A DNA stretch of 64,000 bases from Rhodocyclales bacterium (GTDB lineage: Bacteria; Pseudomonadota; Gammaproteobacteria; Burkholderiales; Rhodocyclaceae). Position 1 is the stretch's first letter. Every line of letters starts with the position of its first letter. Position numbers and translations under genes: made by a program. Below the pieces are notes generated by a model, which was given only the letters and a program-made list of their open reading frames with translations, had not been told where the DNA came from and ran no database searches. Positions 51,646 through 60,480 of the stretch are shown in pieces. The stretch spans positions 154,557 to 218,556 of the forward strand of contig JAPLQX010000019.1 of NCBI GenBank assembly GCA_026399435.1, written 5' to 3'.

Positions 51646-52839
51646 TCAGCCGCCTATCGCCGTGGCCGGATCGACGCGCAGGGCGGCGCGGATGGCGACG
51701 ATGCTGGCGAGGGTGCAGATCAGCATGACGGCGAGGAATCCGCTCACCGCGTCGCCGGTTTCCAGCAGCACGTACTTGGGGAAGTAGGGCGCCCACAGAG
51801 TCGCCACCGCCTTGCCGACGATGAATCCGGCCAGGCCGAGGCCCAGCGCCTCTTGCAGGATCATCCCGGCGATGGTGCGGTTGGGGGTGCCGATCAGCTT
51901 GAGCACGGCGATCTCGCGGATCTTGCCCAGTGTCATGGTGTAGATGATGAAGGACACGATGGCGCCGCTGACGATTGCAAGAATTACCAGGAACATGGCG
52001 ATCTGTTTCGCCGAGGTGGCGATCAGCTTGGCGATCAGGATTTCTTCCATCTGCGCGCGCGTGTAGGCCTGGAGGCGCTTCCAGCGGCGGATCGATTCGG
52101 CCACCAGGTTCTCGTCCCAGCCCGGCGCCACCTGGACCAGCACAGCGTTGACATTGTGGTTGGCCGATTGGCTGGCGATCACGGCGTCGAGCAGGCCGGG
52201 CACATTGGGGCGGTTGAGGCCGGGGTTGGCGGCAGTGCGGGCGCGGTCGTTGATGATGGCGTCGTTGTCCTTGAGGAACTGCGCCTCCTGGGCATCCTTG
52301 AGCGGGATAAAGATCATCGGGTCGCCGCTGGCCGACACCATGCGGCGGGTGAGGCCCACCACGGTGTAGTCGTGACGGCGCACGCGGACTTCTTCGTTCA
52401 GTAGAAAGCCGGTCTTTTCGTCGGCGACGGCCTCGTAATGCGAGCGGGTGATCGGGCGTCCGGCGATCAGGTTGGTCGGTTCACCCGGATGGCCGGGCTC
52501 GAAGCCGACCACCATGACGCGTACGTCGTCATCGCCGCGGCGGGCCTGCATGGTCAGGTAGGTGACATTGCCGGTGGCGGCCACGCCCGGCAGTCCGGCG
52601 ATGCCGCGCCAGCTGTCGTCATGCAGGGTGGATGGCTCGGCGTAGGGGCCGAGGGTGTCGCGCTGTACTACCCACAGGTCGGCGCCGCTGTTGGTCAGCA
52701 GCATGCGGGCATCTTCCACCATGCCGCGGTAAATGCCCGCCATCGAGAGCGTGACGCCGATCAGCAGCCCCAGCCCGGCCCCGGTGAAAACGTATTTCCC
52801 CCAGGAATGGAGGATGTCGCGGCCGGCCAGGCTGATCAT
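51646..52839 (-). CDS. FtsX/MacB-type ABC permease (DevC-like)
   Basis: 397 aa: N-terminal TM segment (YVFTGAGLGLLIGVTLSMAGIYRGM), a ~220-residue periplasmic domain (DLWVVQRDTLGPYAEPS), then three C-terminal TM segments including FSIIYTMT-like IVSFIIYTMTLGKIREIAVLKLIGTPNRTI, the FtsX coupling region. ATGA overlap with the adaptor gene. Confidence 0.92.
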   Translation of the reverse strand: MISLAGRDILHSWGKYVFTGAGLGLLIGVTLSMAGIYRGMVEDARMLLTNSGADLWVVQRDTLGPYAEPSTLHDDSWRGIAGLPGVAATGNVTYLTMQARRGDDDVRVMVVGFEPGHPGEPTNLIAGRPITRSHYEAVADEKTGFLLNEEVRVRRHDYTVVGLTRRMVSASGDPMIFIPLKDAQEAQFLKDNDAIINDRARTAANPGLNRPNVPGLLDAVIASQSANHNVNAVLVQVAPGWDENLVAESIRRWKRLQAYTRAQMEEILIAKLIATSAKQIAMFLVILAIVSGAIVSFIIYTMTLGKIREIAVLKLIGTPNRTIAGMILQEALGLGLAGFIVGKAVATLWAPYFPKYVLLETGDAVSGFLAVMLICTLASIVAIRAALRVDPATAIGG

Positions 52840-54005
52840 CTGGCAGCGCTCTCCACCGCGCGCAATTTTTCACCGCCGCGCAACTCCGCGGCGCTATGCA
52901 GGATGACTTCGTCGCCGCGGGCGAGCCCGTCGAGAATCTGCGTCCGCCCGTCCAGGGTCTGCGCGCCGATGCGCACCGGAACGAAGGTCGCCTTGCCGTC
53001 TACGCTGCGCCAGACACCGGTTTGCTGGCGACCTTGCCGGATGGCCGCGGTGGGAACGCTCAGTGCAGCGGTCACCAGCGGCAGGCGGATCGCGACCTCG
53101 GTCAGCTCGCCGACCGAAAGGCCGGCGGGCAGGCTGTCGAAGGCGATATCGACCACTCTTTCCTCGGCGACACTGTCGCTGTTCAACTCGATGCGCACCA
53201 CCTTGCCGCTTAGCGGCTGGCCGGGACGCGAACGCAACACGATCTCGGCGGGCTGGCCCAGCGCGATGCTCTGGGCGCGTCCCTGATCAATGCGGGATTT
53301 GATCCAGATGCTGGCCGGATCGATCAGGCGCAGCACCGATTGGCCGGCGATGACGGTAGAGCCCGGCTCGGCGTCGCGCGCCGACACCAGGCCGTCGATC
53401 GGGCTCGACAGCCGGTACTGGGCGCGCTGCTTGCCGACGCCGGCACGGTCGGCACCGAGCCGCTCGTAGTCGCGCCGGGCTGCTATCAGGGCCGCATCGC
53501 CGGCCGCCAGCGACGCCTTGGCGGCATTGGCTTCGTGCTGTTTGGCGTCTGCGGCTTCCTGGCTGACGAAATTCTTCTGCCGCAAATCGCGGAAGCGTGC
53601 GGCGCTGGCCGCGGCCAGTTCGTTGCGGCTTTTCGCCTCGTTCAACTGCGCGGCGGCAACATCGACGCTGCTGGCCGCACGCTGCAGCGCATTGGCGGCG
53701 CTGGCCATGCGCTCGTCGAGATCGACCGGATCAAGTTCCGCCAGCAGTTGTCCGGCCTTGACCTCGTCGCCATGGTCCGCCAGTACCCTGACGACGCGGC
53801 TGGCCACCGTGGGGCCGATCATGTAGCTGCGGCGGGCTTCGACGGTACCGATGCCGAACACCTTGGGTGCGAGGTCGCCCTGTTCGACCCGCGCCACAGT
53901 CACCTTCATGCCCGCGAGCGGCCCATTGAGCAACACGGCGACAATCATGCTCACAACGAGCAGCAGCGCGAGGGCGAACAGCAGGAGTTTCTTGGGCGAC
54001 TTCAT
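52836..54005 (-). CDS. HlyD-family periplasmic adaptor
   Basis: 389 aa. One N-terminal TM anchor (LLLFALALLLVVSMIVAVLL), biotinyl-lipoyl halves (RVLADHGDEVKAGQLLAELDP ... LSSPIDGLVSARDAEPGSTV), a long coiled-coil hairpin rich in Ala (~residues 95-200), and a beta-barrel plus membrane-proximal domain. Couples the ABC pump to an outer-membrane factor. Overlaps the TetR gene by ATGA. Confidence 0.93.
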   Translation of the reverse strand: MKSPKKLLLFALALLLVVSMIVAVLLNGPLAGMKVTVARVEQGDLAPKVFGIGTVEARRSYMIGPTVASRVVRVLADHGDEVKAGQLLAELDPVDLDERMASAANALQRAASSVDVAAAQLNEAKSRNELAAASAARFRDLRQKNFVSQEAADAKQHEANAAKASLAAGDAALIAARRDYERLGADRAGVGKQRAQYRLSSPIDGLVSARDAEPGSTVIAGQSVLRLIDPASIWIKSRIDQGRAQSIALGQPAEIVLRSRPGQPLSGKVVRIELNSDSVAEERVVDIAFDSLPAGLSVGELTEVAIRLPLVTAALSVPTAAIRQGRQQTGVWRSVDGKATFVPVRIGAQTLDGRTQILDGLARGDEVILHSAAELRGGEKLRAVESAAR

Positions 54006-54613
54006 GGACGGGCTCCAATGGCGGAGAGAAATAGCGGAAACATCTTTTTGGCGCGAGCTTCCAGCGTCGCGACACCGTCAGCGAGGGCCGTCTGCATGAC
54101 CAGGCCCTGAATCGTGCCGACGAACATCGCTGCCGCCGAAGGCAGGTCGAGATCGGCAGCGACGGCTTCCGTCGCCTTGGCGGCTTTCAGCAGGGTCAGG
54201 ATGCGCTGGCGATAGGGTTCCATGATTTGCCGGACCTCAGCGCGGGCAGGCGATTCCACCGGCCGCTGCAACTCATGGAAAATCAGCCGGGGCACTGCCG
54301 GATGGGTCGTGACGAAGCGCACATGGGCGCGAAAGATCTCGCCCAGTTGCTCGATGGGCGTAGCCCCGCGTGCCGCGGCCGCGTCGATCTCGGCACGGAA
54401 GCGTTCCCGCACCCAGGCGAGGACAGCGATCCAGATTGCCTCCTTGGAAGGGAAATGGCGAAACAGCGCGCCCTGCGTCAGGCCCACTTCATCGGCAATG
54501 GCCTGGGTGGTGATGCCGTCGGGGCTGGCGAACTGCGCCAGGCGCAGCGCCGCTTCGACTATTTCCTGCTGGCGCAGCACGGTGCTGGAGCGGCGCGGGA
54601 TGGGTTTGTTCAT
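54002..54613 (-). CDS. TetR family repressor of the ABC export operon
   Basis: 203 aa from ATG 54613 (MNKPIPRRSSTV). HTH: VEAALRLAQFASPDGITTQAIADEVGLTQGALFRHFPSKEAIW. C-terminal ligand domain. First gene of tetR-hlyD-permease-ATPase, all overlapping, so a self-controlled efflux operon. Confidence 0.93.
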   Translation of the reverse strand: MNKPIPRRSSTVLRQQEIVEAALRLAQFASPDGITTQAIADEVGLTQGALFRHFPSKEAIWIAVLAWVRERFRAEIDAAAARGATPIEQLGEIFRAHVRFVTTHPAVPRLIFHELQRPVESPARAEVRQIMEPYRQRILTLLKAAKATEAVAADLDLPSAAAMFVGTIQGLVMQTALADGVATLEARAKKMFPLFLSAIGARP

Positions 54614-54627
54614 CGATTGCTGGATGC

Positions 54628-54643
54628 AAGTAATTAATTGCTT
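54628..54643 (-). promoter_or_regulatory. TetR operator of the efflux operon
   Basis: AAGTAATT-AATTGCTT, a near-perfect 16-bp palindrome (one mismatch pair), 15 bp upstream of the tetR ATG, just downstream of a TACTAT -10-like box on the minus strand. Confidence 0.65.
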
Positions 54644-54797
54644 ACATAGTAACACCTCTTGCCCGATGCCCGCAACAAATGAAATTCGCATGCTTCAGGC
54701 AATGCGAGCGGGGGCTCGAAAAGCTCCCCGGAAGAAGGTCCTCGAACGGGGTTCGATCAGGAGCTCTCGTGCCGCTCCTGGCTGACGGCAGTTCTGT

Positions 54798-56318
54798 CTA
54801 GAGCGTCTTCAAGGCGGCTCGCTTGCGTGGGCGCGTCGCCGTCGATGCCTTCGCTGCCCTGGTTACCGGCGCCTTGCCCTTGGCGGGCGAACGGGGCGCG
54901 GTCCGCGCGGACTTCGGTCGCGCCAGGAAGGCGGTTTCAAGTTCCTGCAATGCATCTGCCGCATACACTGCCAGATGTTGCATGCTCGGCAGCGAGGAAT
55001 GGCATCCGGTGAAGCCGAAATTCATCGAGCCGGCATAACTCTGGCAGGTGATGTTGAGCGCCTGTCCGTGCGTCACGATCGAAGCCGGATAGGTGGCCAC
55101 GAGTTCGGCGCCGCGAAAATACAAGGGCTTGTCCGGCCCCGGCACGTTGGAAATGGTGATGTTGAACATCGGCCGCGTGCGCCCGCCGATGCCCGTCAGC
55201 AGCGTGAGGATGGTCGGGGCCATCAGCAGTATCGTGTATTGCAGCATGGCCTGCTTGGGCAGGCTTTGCACGTGGTTCTTGGCATGGCGGACCGAGTTGC
55301 GGATCGCCTCGATGCGTTCTTTCGCATCGTCGATGTCGGTGCCCAGGGTGGCGATGATGAAGGTGATCGCATTACCGCTGTCTTCATCGTCCTTGGGCCG
55401 CACCGAGACGGGTATGCCGGCGGTCAGGGATTCTTCGGGCAGGCTGTCGCGTTCCTGCAGGAAGCGTCGCAGCGCGCCGCCGCAGATCGCCAGCACGACG
55501 TCATTGAGGGTGCATTGCGCCGCCGTCGCCAGCGTCCGCAGGCGCTCCATCGGAAATTGCTGCGTGGCGAAGCGCCGCTTCTCGCGCACCCGGCCGTTGA
55601 GCACGGAGCGCGGCGAGGCGAAGGGAACGACCAGACCCTCGCCGGTATCACCCACGCGCTTGAGCATCTTGCCAAAGGCCGCGATCAACTGCGGTACCGA
55701 CTGCGCCTGGTCGCGCAGCGCCTGAACCGCTGCGGCAGCCGCATTGGCAACCGTCGGCAGCGGGGCGTCGCGTCCGGGCCACGCAGCGCGCTCGGGGCCC
55801 GAAGCCCAGAACGGCGGGATCTTGAGGCTCCTGGCGCGGTCGGTCGACATCGCTCGCTGCAGCAGCTTCATGCCGCTCACGCCGTCGATGAGCGAGTGGT
55901 GCATCTTGATGAAAATCGCGAAGCGGTCACCTTCGAGCCCTTCGATGATGGTGCATTCCCAGGGCGGTCGACTCAGGTCCAGCGGCGTGCTTTGCAGCCG
56001 GCCGACCAGTTCGCCCAGCTCGCGTTCCCCGCCCGGCCAGGGCAGGGCCGAGTGCCGCACGTGATATTCCAGATCGATGTCGTCGTCCTCGATCCAGACC
56101 GGCATGGGATTCTTGTTGAACGCGTATTTCAGTCGGCGGTTCCAGGGGCTCGCGAACTCGCGGTGGTTGCGAAAGTCGGTCATCATCCGGTGCAGGAAGT
56201 CCCGCGGCGCGCCCTCGGGCAGGCGGAACTGCAGCAGGCCGCCGACATGGTTTGGGGTAGCGCGCGACTCGGTGAACAACCAGGCGGAATCGAGCGGATT
56301 CAGACGAACGGAGCTCAT
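54798..56318 (-). CDS. Wax ester synthase/diacylglycerol acyltransferase (WS/DGAT)
   Basis: 506 aa. Catalytic HHxxxDG present as KMHHSLIDGVSG (~residue 140); N-terminal LNPLDSAWLFTESRATPNHVGGLLQF; C-terminal NITISNVPGP and FTGCHSSLPSMQHL typical of the family. Transfers acyl from CoA to fatty alcohol or diacylglycerol to form storage lipid. The last ~45 residues are a basic Ala/Lys/Arg/Pro tail (SPAKGKAPVTRAAK) beyond the family core, perhaps for granule or membrane attachment. Confidence 0.93.
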   Translation of the reverse strand: MSSVRLNPLDSAWLFTESRATPNHVGGLLQFRLPEGAPRDFLHRMMTDFRNHREFASPWNRRLKYAFNKNPMPVWIEDDDIDLEYHVRHSALPWPGGERELGELVGRLQSTPLDLSRPPWECTIIEGLEGDRFAIFIKMHHSLIDGVSGMKLLQRAMSTDRARSLKIPPFWASGPERAAWPGRDAPLPTVANAAAAAVQALRDQAQSVPQLIAAFGKMLKRVGDTGEGLVVPFASPRSVLNGRVREKRRFATQQFPMERLRTLATAAQCTLNDVVLAICGGALRRFLQERDSLPEESLTAGIPVSVRPKDDEDSGNAITFIIATLGTDIDDAKERIEAIRNSVRHAKNHVQSLPKQAMLQYTILLMAPTILTLLTGIGGRTRPMFNITISNVPGPDKPLYFRGAELVATYPASIVTHGQALNITCQSYAGSMNFGFTGCHSSLPSMQHLAVYAADALQELETAFLARPKSARTAPRSPAKGKAPVTRAAKASTATRPRKRAALKTL

Positions 56319-56461
56319 CGTGTCAAACCTCCTTTGCGCGGCGATCTTTTGCCATGACGGGGAGTCATTCTATTTGACCGGGCAGCACTGCGCCTCGTTG
56401 CCCGCTTTTGCGCTGTCGACACGCGGTCGACAGATTGTGCGCGAACTTCGGGTGAGGCAGC

Positions 56462-57265
56462 ATGGCCGCCTGGACTATCCTGACGCCAAAAGGACACGGC
56501 GTGGATATTGCGGAACAACTGGTCAGGAGACTTCGTGAGGCGAGCCACGTGCTTGTCTTCACGGGCGCAGGCGTTTCTGCCGAAAGCGGCATTCCGACCT
56601 TTCGGGATGCGCTGACCGGCCTGTGGGAGAACTTCGACGCCGAAGCCCTGGCCACTCCCGAAGCGTTCGAGCGCGATGCGGCCATGGTGTGGGGGTGGTA
56701 CGAGTGGAGGCGGATGAAGGTGCTGCGGGCACGGCCCAATCCGGCGCACCTGGCGATTGCCGCCCTGCAAGCCAGGGTGCCTCGATTGACCGTGGTCACG
56801 CAGAATGTGGATGACTTGCACGAGCGCGCCGGCAGCCACGATGTACTCCATTTGCATGGCAGCCTGGAGAAACCCTTGTGCGTTGCTTGCAGGCGACCAA
56901 GTGAGTATCTGGCGGGAATTCCGGATGAACCGGAAGGCGGTCGCCATCTGGAGCCGCCCCGGTGCATCCATTGCGGCGGGCGCCTGCGTCCCGGTGTGGT
57001 GTGGTTCGGCGAGGCCCTTCCCGATGCGGAGTGGGATGCTGCGATTGCCTCGGCCAATTCCTGCGACGCATTCCTGTGCATAGGAACTTCGTCGCTGGTG
57101 CAACCCGCCGCGAGTCTGACGACCATGGCAATTCGACGCGGCGCAATCACCATTCAGGTCAACCCGAACCCGACAGACCTCGATGACAGCGTGAGCCTCA
57201 ATCTGTCGGGGCCGGCGGGAGTCGTGATGCCTGCCCTGGTCGAGAAGGTTTGGGGATCAATCTAG
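56462..57265 (+). CDS. cobB: NAD-dependent deacylase, Sir2 family
   Basis: 267 aa. Rossmann motif FTGAGVSAESGIPTFRD, catalytic TQNVDDLHERAG and LHLHGSL His, zinc ligands CVAC and CIHC, GVVWFGEALP. The WGWYEWRR segment carries the Tyr/Arg pair that marks desuccinylase/class III-like sirtuins, so it may remove acidic acyl groups as well as acetyl. Divergent from the acyltransferase gene; its 3' end overlaps the convergent LysR gene by 4 nt. Confidence 0.93.
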   Translation: MAAWTILTPKGHGVDIAEQLVRRLREASHVLVFTGAGVSAESGIPTFRDALTGLWENFDAEALATPEAFERDAAMVWGWYEWRRMKVLRARPNPAHLAIAALQARVPRLTVVTQNVDDLHERAGSHDVLHLHGSLEKPLCVACRRPSEYLAGIPDEPEGGRHLEPPRCIHCGGRLRPGVVWFGEALPDAEWDAAIASANSCDAFLCIGTSSLVQPAASLTTMAIRRGAITIQVNPNPTDLDDSVSLNLSGPAGVVMPALVEKVWGSI

Positions 57266-58206
57266 GTCGGTGAGCGATGCTCGCCCAGCAGCGCTGCGCG
57301 AGTAACCTGGCTTTTCAACTGCGCCAGCCACCATTGCAGTGCCCGACCCTGGCCGGGCTTGCCGCTCTTGCGCCAGGCGTAGCTGACCTGGATCTGCCGT
57401 TCGGACCGCTCCACGCGCCTGGCCACCAAGCGGCCGGCGTCGAGGTAGGGCTGCGCCAGGCAGCTCGGCAGGAAGCCGACGCCCAGGCCTCGCATCTGGG
57501 CATCTAGCTTGGCGGGCATGCCCGTCACGGTGAACACGTCCTGCCCGGCCAGCAACCCGATGGTGAGGCCGGTGCCGCGCTGGATGGTATCGGCCACCGC
57601 CACTGCCCGGTGCTGGCGGATGGCTTCATCGCTCAGCGGCTCGGGCATTTTCGCCAGCGGGTGGTGGGGCGCCATGGCAAAGACAAAATGCACGCCGCCG
57701 AGCGATTCATGATGCAGGCCCGCCATGGTGGTGGCGCCCATCATCACGCCGAGCGCCAGATCGGCCTGGCCGGACGTCAGCGCTTCCAGAGTGCCGGAAA
57801 GGGTTTCGTCGCGCAGCTTGAGCTTTGTCGGCGGGCTCAGGGAAAGAAACGCCTCGCAGAGTTCCATCACCGTAGCCCTGCTGATGATGCTGTCCACCGC
57901 GATGGTGAGCTGCGATTCCCAGCCGGTGGCAACGCGCTTGACGCGGTTGGCCACGGCGTCGATGTCTGCCAGCAGGCGCGTGCCCTCGCGCAGCAGCTCG
58001 GCGCCGGCTTCGGTCAGGCGGGCCTGGCGCGAACTGCGGTCGAACAGCAGCACGTCCAGCGCGTCTTCCATCTGCCGCACGCGATAGGTGAGGGCGCTGG
58101 GCACCATGTTGCTGGCACGGGCCGCCGCGGCAAAGCTGCCGCTCCTGGCAATGGTCTGCAGCATGGCCAGGGCATCGGGCGTCAATACGTCGCGCGGCGT
58201 AGTCAT
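57262..58206 (-). CDS. LysR family transcriptional regulator
   Basis: 314 aa. N-terminal wHTH ALAMLQTIARSGSFAAAARASNMVPSALTYRVRQMEDALDVLLFDRSSRQARLTEAG; C-terminal effector domain in two periplasmic-binding-like halves. Divergent from pirin and the flavodoxin gene, which are the likely targets. Confidence 0.93.
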   Translation of the reverse strand: MTTPRDVLTPDALAMLQTIARSGSFAAAARASNMVPSALTYRVRQMEDALDVLLFDRSSRQARLTEAGAELLREGTRLLADIDAVANRVKRVATGWESQLTIAVDSIISRATVMELCEAFLSLSPPTKLKLRDETLSGTLEALTSGQADLALGVMMGATTMAGLHHESLGGVHFVFAMAPHHPLAKMPEPLSDEAIRQHRAVAVADTIQRGTGLTIGLLAGQDVFTVTGMPAKLDAQMRGLGVGFLPSCLAQPYLDAGRLVARRVERSERQIQVSYAWRKSGKPGQGRALQWWLAQLKSQVTRAALLGEHRSPT

Positions 58207-58220
58207 AGGGACCCCGTCAG

Positions 58221-58235
58221 TTCAATTTATTTGAA
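58221..58235. promoter_or_regulatory. LysR-type box between lysR and pirin
   Basis: TTCAA-TTTAT-TTGAA, a 15-bp dyad fitting the T-N11-A form of LysR boxes, 14 bp upstream of the lysR start and 80 bp upstream of pirin. Confidence 0.55.
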
Positions 58236-58314
58236 TGATGACATCAAACTGGCTGGCTCTCAAGGGCAATGGCAGTTCCTACAATTCATCTCATCGCAAC
58301 GGAGGAACCAAACC

Positions 58315-59016
58315 ATGCTTACCCTTCGCAAATCTCAAGACCGCGGCTATGCGGACCACGGCTGGCTCAAGAGCTACCACTCGTTCTCGTTTGCCGGTTA
58401 CCACGATCCGGCCCACATGGGCTGGGGCAACCTGCGCGTGATCAACGAAGACCGCATCGCGCCGGGAACCGGGTTCGGCAAGCATGGCCACCGCGACATG
58501 GAAATCATCAGCTACGTGCTGTCGGGCGAACTGGCCCACCAGGACAGCATGGGCAACGTCGTGGGCATTCCGCCCGGCGACGTGCAGCGCATGAGCGCCG
58601 GCACCGGCGTGACGCACAGCGAGTTCAACCACGCCAAGGACCAGACCACGCATTTCCTGCAGATCTGGATCCAGCCGAAGGTGACCGGCATTGCGCCAGG
58701 CTATGAGCAGAAGACCGTTCCCGCCGAACAGAAACGGGGCGCCTTGCGTCTGGTCGCTTCGCCCGACGGTGCGCTGGGGTCGGTCACCATTCATGCCGAT
58801 GCGGCGCTCTACGCCGGGTTGTTCGATGGAGCCGAAAGTGCCGAACTGGCGCTGGATCCGGCACGAAAGGCCTATGTGCATCTGGTACGCGGCGCCCTGG
58901 AGGTCAATGGGCAGCGCCTCGACGCCGGCGATGCCGTCCTGCTGGAAAACGAAAATCGGATCGAACTGAGCCACGGCGACGACGCCGAGGTGCTGGTATT
59001 CGATCTGGCCGCCTGA
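58315..59016 (+). CDS. Pirin family protein
   Basis: 233 aa from ATG 58315 (SD GGAGGA); the 468-aa track ORF starts inside the antisense of lysR. Pirin N-cupin with metal ligands in KHGHRDMEIISYV and HSEFNH, GDVQRMSAGTGVTHSE signature, and a C-terminal cupin. Bacterial pirins show quercetinase activity or act as redox-linked regulators. Followed by a flavodoxin-like gene and divergent from LysR: likely an inducible redox or flavonoid response pair. Confidence 0.93.
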   Translation: MLTLRKSQDRGYADHGWLKSYHSFSFAGYHDPAHMGWGNLRVINEDRIAPGTGFGKHGHRDMEIISYVLSGELAHQDSMGNVVGIPPGDVQRMSAGTGVTHSEFNHAKDQTTHFLQIWIQPKVTGIAPGYEQKTVPAEQKRGALRLVASPDGALGSVTIHADAALYAGLFDGAESAELALDPARKAYVHLVRGALEVNGQRLDAGDAVLLENENRIELSHGDDAEVLVFDLAA

Positions 59017-59051
59017 ACTTCTTTACTCAACCGCAAACAATTTCGAGGAAT

Positions 59052-59612
59052 ATGAAAATGGCAACAGTCGCAGTGGTTTATCACTCTGGTTATGGTCACA
59101 CCCAACGCATGGCCCAGGCAGTCGCGGAAGGCGCCGGCGCTTCACTCGTCGCCATCGATGCCGAAGGCAATCTGCCCGAAGGTGGCTGGGAAGCACTGAA
59201 GGCGGCTGACGCCATCATCATGGGCAGCCCGACCTACATGGGCAGCGTGAGCTGGCAGTTCAAGAAGTTTGCCGATGCTTCGTCCAAGCCCTGGTTCAGC
59301 CAGCAATGGAAAGACAAGCTGTTCGCCGGCTTCACCAACAGCGCCACGATGAACGGCGACAAGTTGTCCACCTTGCACTACCTGTTCACGCTCGCCATGC
59401 AGCACAGCGGCATCTGGGTCGGCACCGGCATGATGCCCAGCAACGCCAAGGCGGCGCAACGCAATGACGTGAACTACGTCGGATCTTCGAGCGGCGCCAT
59501 GGCCCAATCGCCATCGGACAGCAGCCCCGACGAAATGTTTCCGGGCGATCTCGAAACGGCCAGGCTGTTCGGCAAGCGCGTGGCCGAAACGGCAGCCAGA
59601 TTCAAGGCTTGA
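59052..59612 (+). CDS. Flavodoxin family / WrbA-like NAD(P)H:quinone oxidoreductase
   Basis: 186 aa. FMN-binding loop VVYHSGYGHTQRMAQAV at the N-terminus, second flavin loop MGSPTYMGSVSWQFKKF, and GFTNSATMNGDKLSTL. WrbA-type enzymes reduce quinones by two electrons. It is 36 nt after pirin and likely cotranscribed. Confidence 0.9.
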   Translation: MKMATVAVVYHSGYGHTQRMAQAVAEGAGASLVAIDAEGNLPEGGWEALKAADAIIMGSPTYMGSVSWQFKKFADASSKPWFSQQWKDKLFAGFTNSATMNGDKLSTLHYLFTLAMQHSGIWVGTGMMPSNAKAAQRNDVNYVGSSSGAMAQSPSDSSPDEMFPGDLETARLFGKRVAETAARFKA

Positions 59613-59637
59613 TCGACGTTTGATGCCGTATCGGTGA

Positions 59638-59668
59638 CAGAAGTCGGCCGGGACCCGGCCGACTTCTG
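59638..59668. terminator. Perfect 15-bp hairpin between convergent flavodoxin and tauE genes
   Basis: CAGAAGTCGGCCGGG-A-CCCGGCCGACTTCTG, a fully symmetrical 31-nt palindrome in the convergent gap. There is no T-run. Probably a bidirectional terminator or RNA stabiliser. Confidence 0.6.
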
Positions 59669-59682
59669 CAAACACTTGGGAT

Positions 59683-60453
59683 TTATCCGGCCAGCCCGTC
59701 GTAGACCAGCTTTGATCCCGCCGCCAGCAGTGTCCATGCGGTGACCAGATTGAAGCCGCGCATGTCGACGGCATGGAGCAGGCGGTAGCCGACGAAGTAG
59801 CCGATCGGGATCGCCGGCGCCAGCAGCAGCGAGACGCCGAGATTGGACAGGTCGAGCAGGCCGAGCTGGGCATAGGGACCGAGCTTGGCGAAATTCACCA
59901 CCGAAAAGTAGATCACCATGGTGCCGACCATGCGCATCTTGTCCATGTTCTGCGGCATCAGGTATTGCATGATCGGCGGGCCGCCGGCATGCGAGACGAA
60001 GCTGGTGAAGCCGGACACCGCGCTCCAGAATATGCCCGGCCCGAAAGTCGGCGCTGACGGCACGGCGGTGAGGCTGTTGCGCGCCGCGCGAAAGCGGTCG
60101 AAGGCGAACAGCAGTGCCTCGATGCCGATCAGCAGACGAATCCAGCGCGCATCGACGTGGCCGAAGATGAGCCAGCCGAGTGCCATGCCGATCATGGCGC
60201 CGGGCAGGATGATGCGCAGGTTGCGGGCGTCGGCGCGGCCGCGAAACACCACCAGGCCGATCGCATCGATGACGAGCAGGATGGGCAGCATCACGGCAGC
60301 GGCGATCTGGGGGGCGACCGCCAGCGCTATCAGCGGCACGCCGAGGCTGCCCGCACCGGCGCCGAAGCCGGATTTGGACATGCCGACCAGCAGCGTGGCG
60401 GCGAGCGCCAGCAGCCAGAAGGGCAGGGGCAGGGTGGTGGCGTGGTCGAACAT
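59683..60453 (-). CDS. TauE/SafE family anion exporter
   Basis: 256 aa, about 7-8 hydrophobic segments. TauE/SafE hallmarks: ATLLVGMSKSGFGAGAGSLGVPLIALAVAP at TM1 and VSGFTSFVSHAGGPPIMQYLMPQNM at the central repeat. Family members export sulfite, sulfoacetate or other anions. In a genome that makes sulfite through Xsc this is a good candidate sulfite exporter, though it sits 20 kb from xsc. A copy of the 22-bp motif (60046-60067) lies inside the gene and encodes part of TAVPSAPTF. Confidence 0.9.
   Translation of the reverse strand: MFDHATTLPLPFWLLALAATLLVGMSKSGFGAGAGSLGVPLIALAVAPQIAAAVMLPILLVIDAIGLVVFRGRADARNLRIILPGAMIGMALGWLIFGHVDARWIRLLIGIEALLFAFDRFRAARNSLTAVPSAPTFGPGIFWSAVSGFTSFVSHAGGPPIMQYLMPQNMDKMRMVGTMVIYFSVVNFAKLGPYAQLGLLDLSNLGVSLLLAPAIPIGYFVGYRLLHAVDMRGFNLVTAWTLLAAGSKLVYDGLAG
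60046..60067 (+). repeat. 22-bp dispersed motif, copy g (intragenic)
   Basis: AGTCGGCGCT...GCACGGCG inside the tauE-like coding region, in the antisense orientation. The only copy within a gene. Confidence 0.6.
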
Positions 60454-60480
60454 GCGGGGCTTGGGTGCCGCGCAGGCGGC

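Noticed and set aside
10576-60067. 22-bp motif as integron attC sites or CRISPR repeats
   Set aside because: No inverted-core attC structure, no integrase, irregular kilobase spacing and no spacer array.
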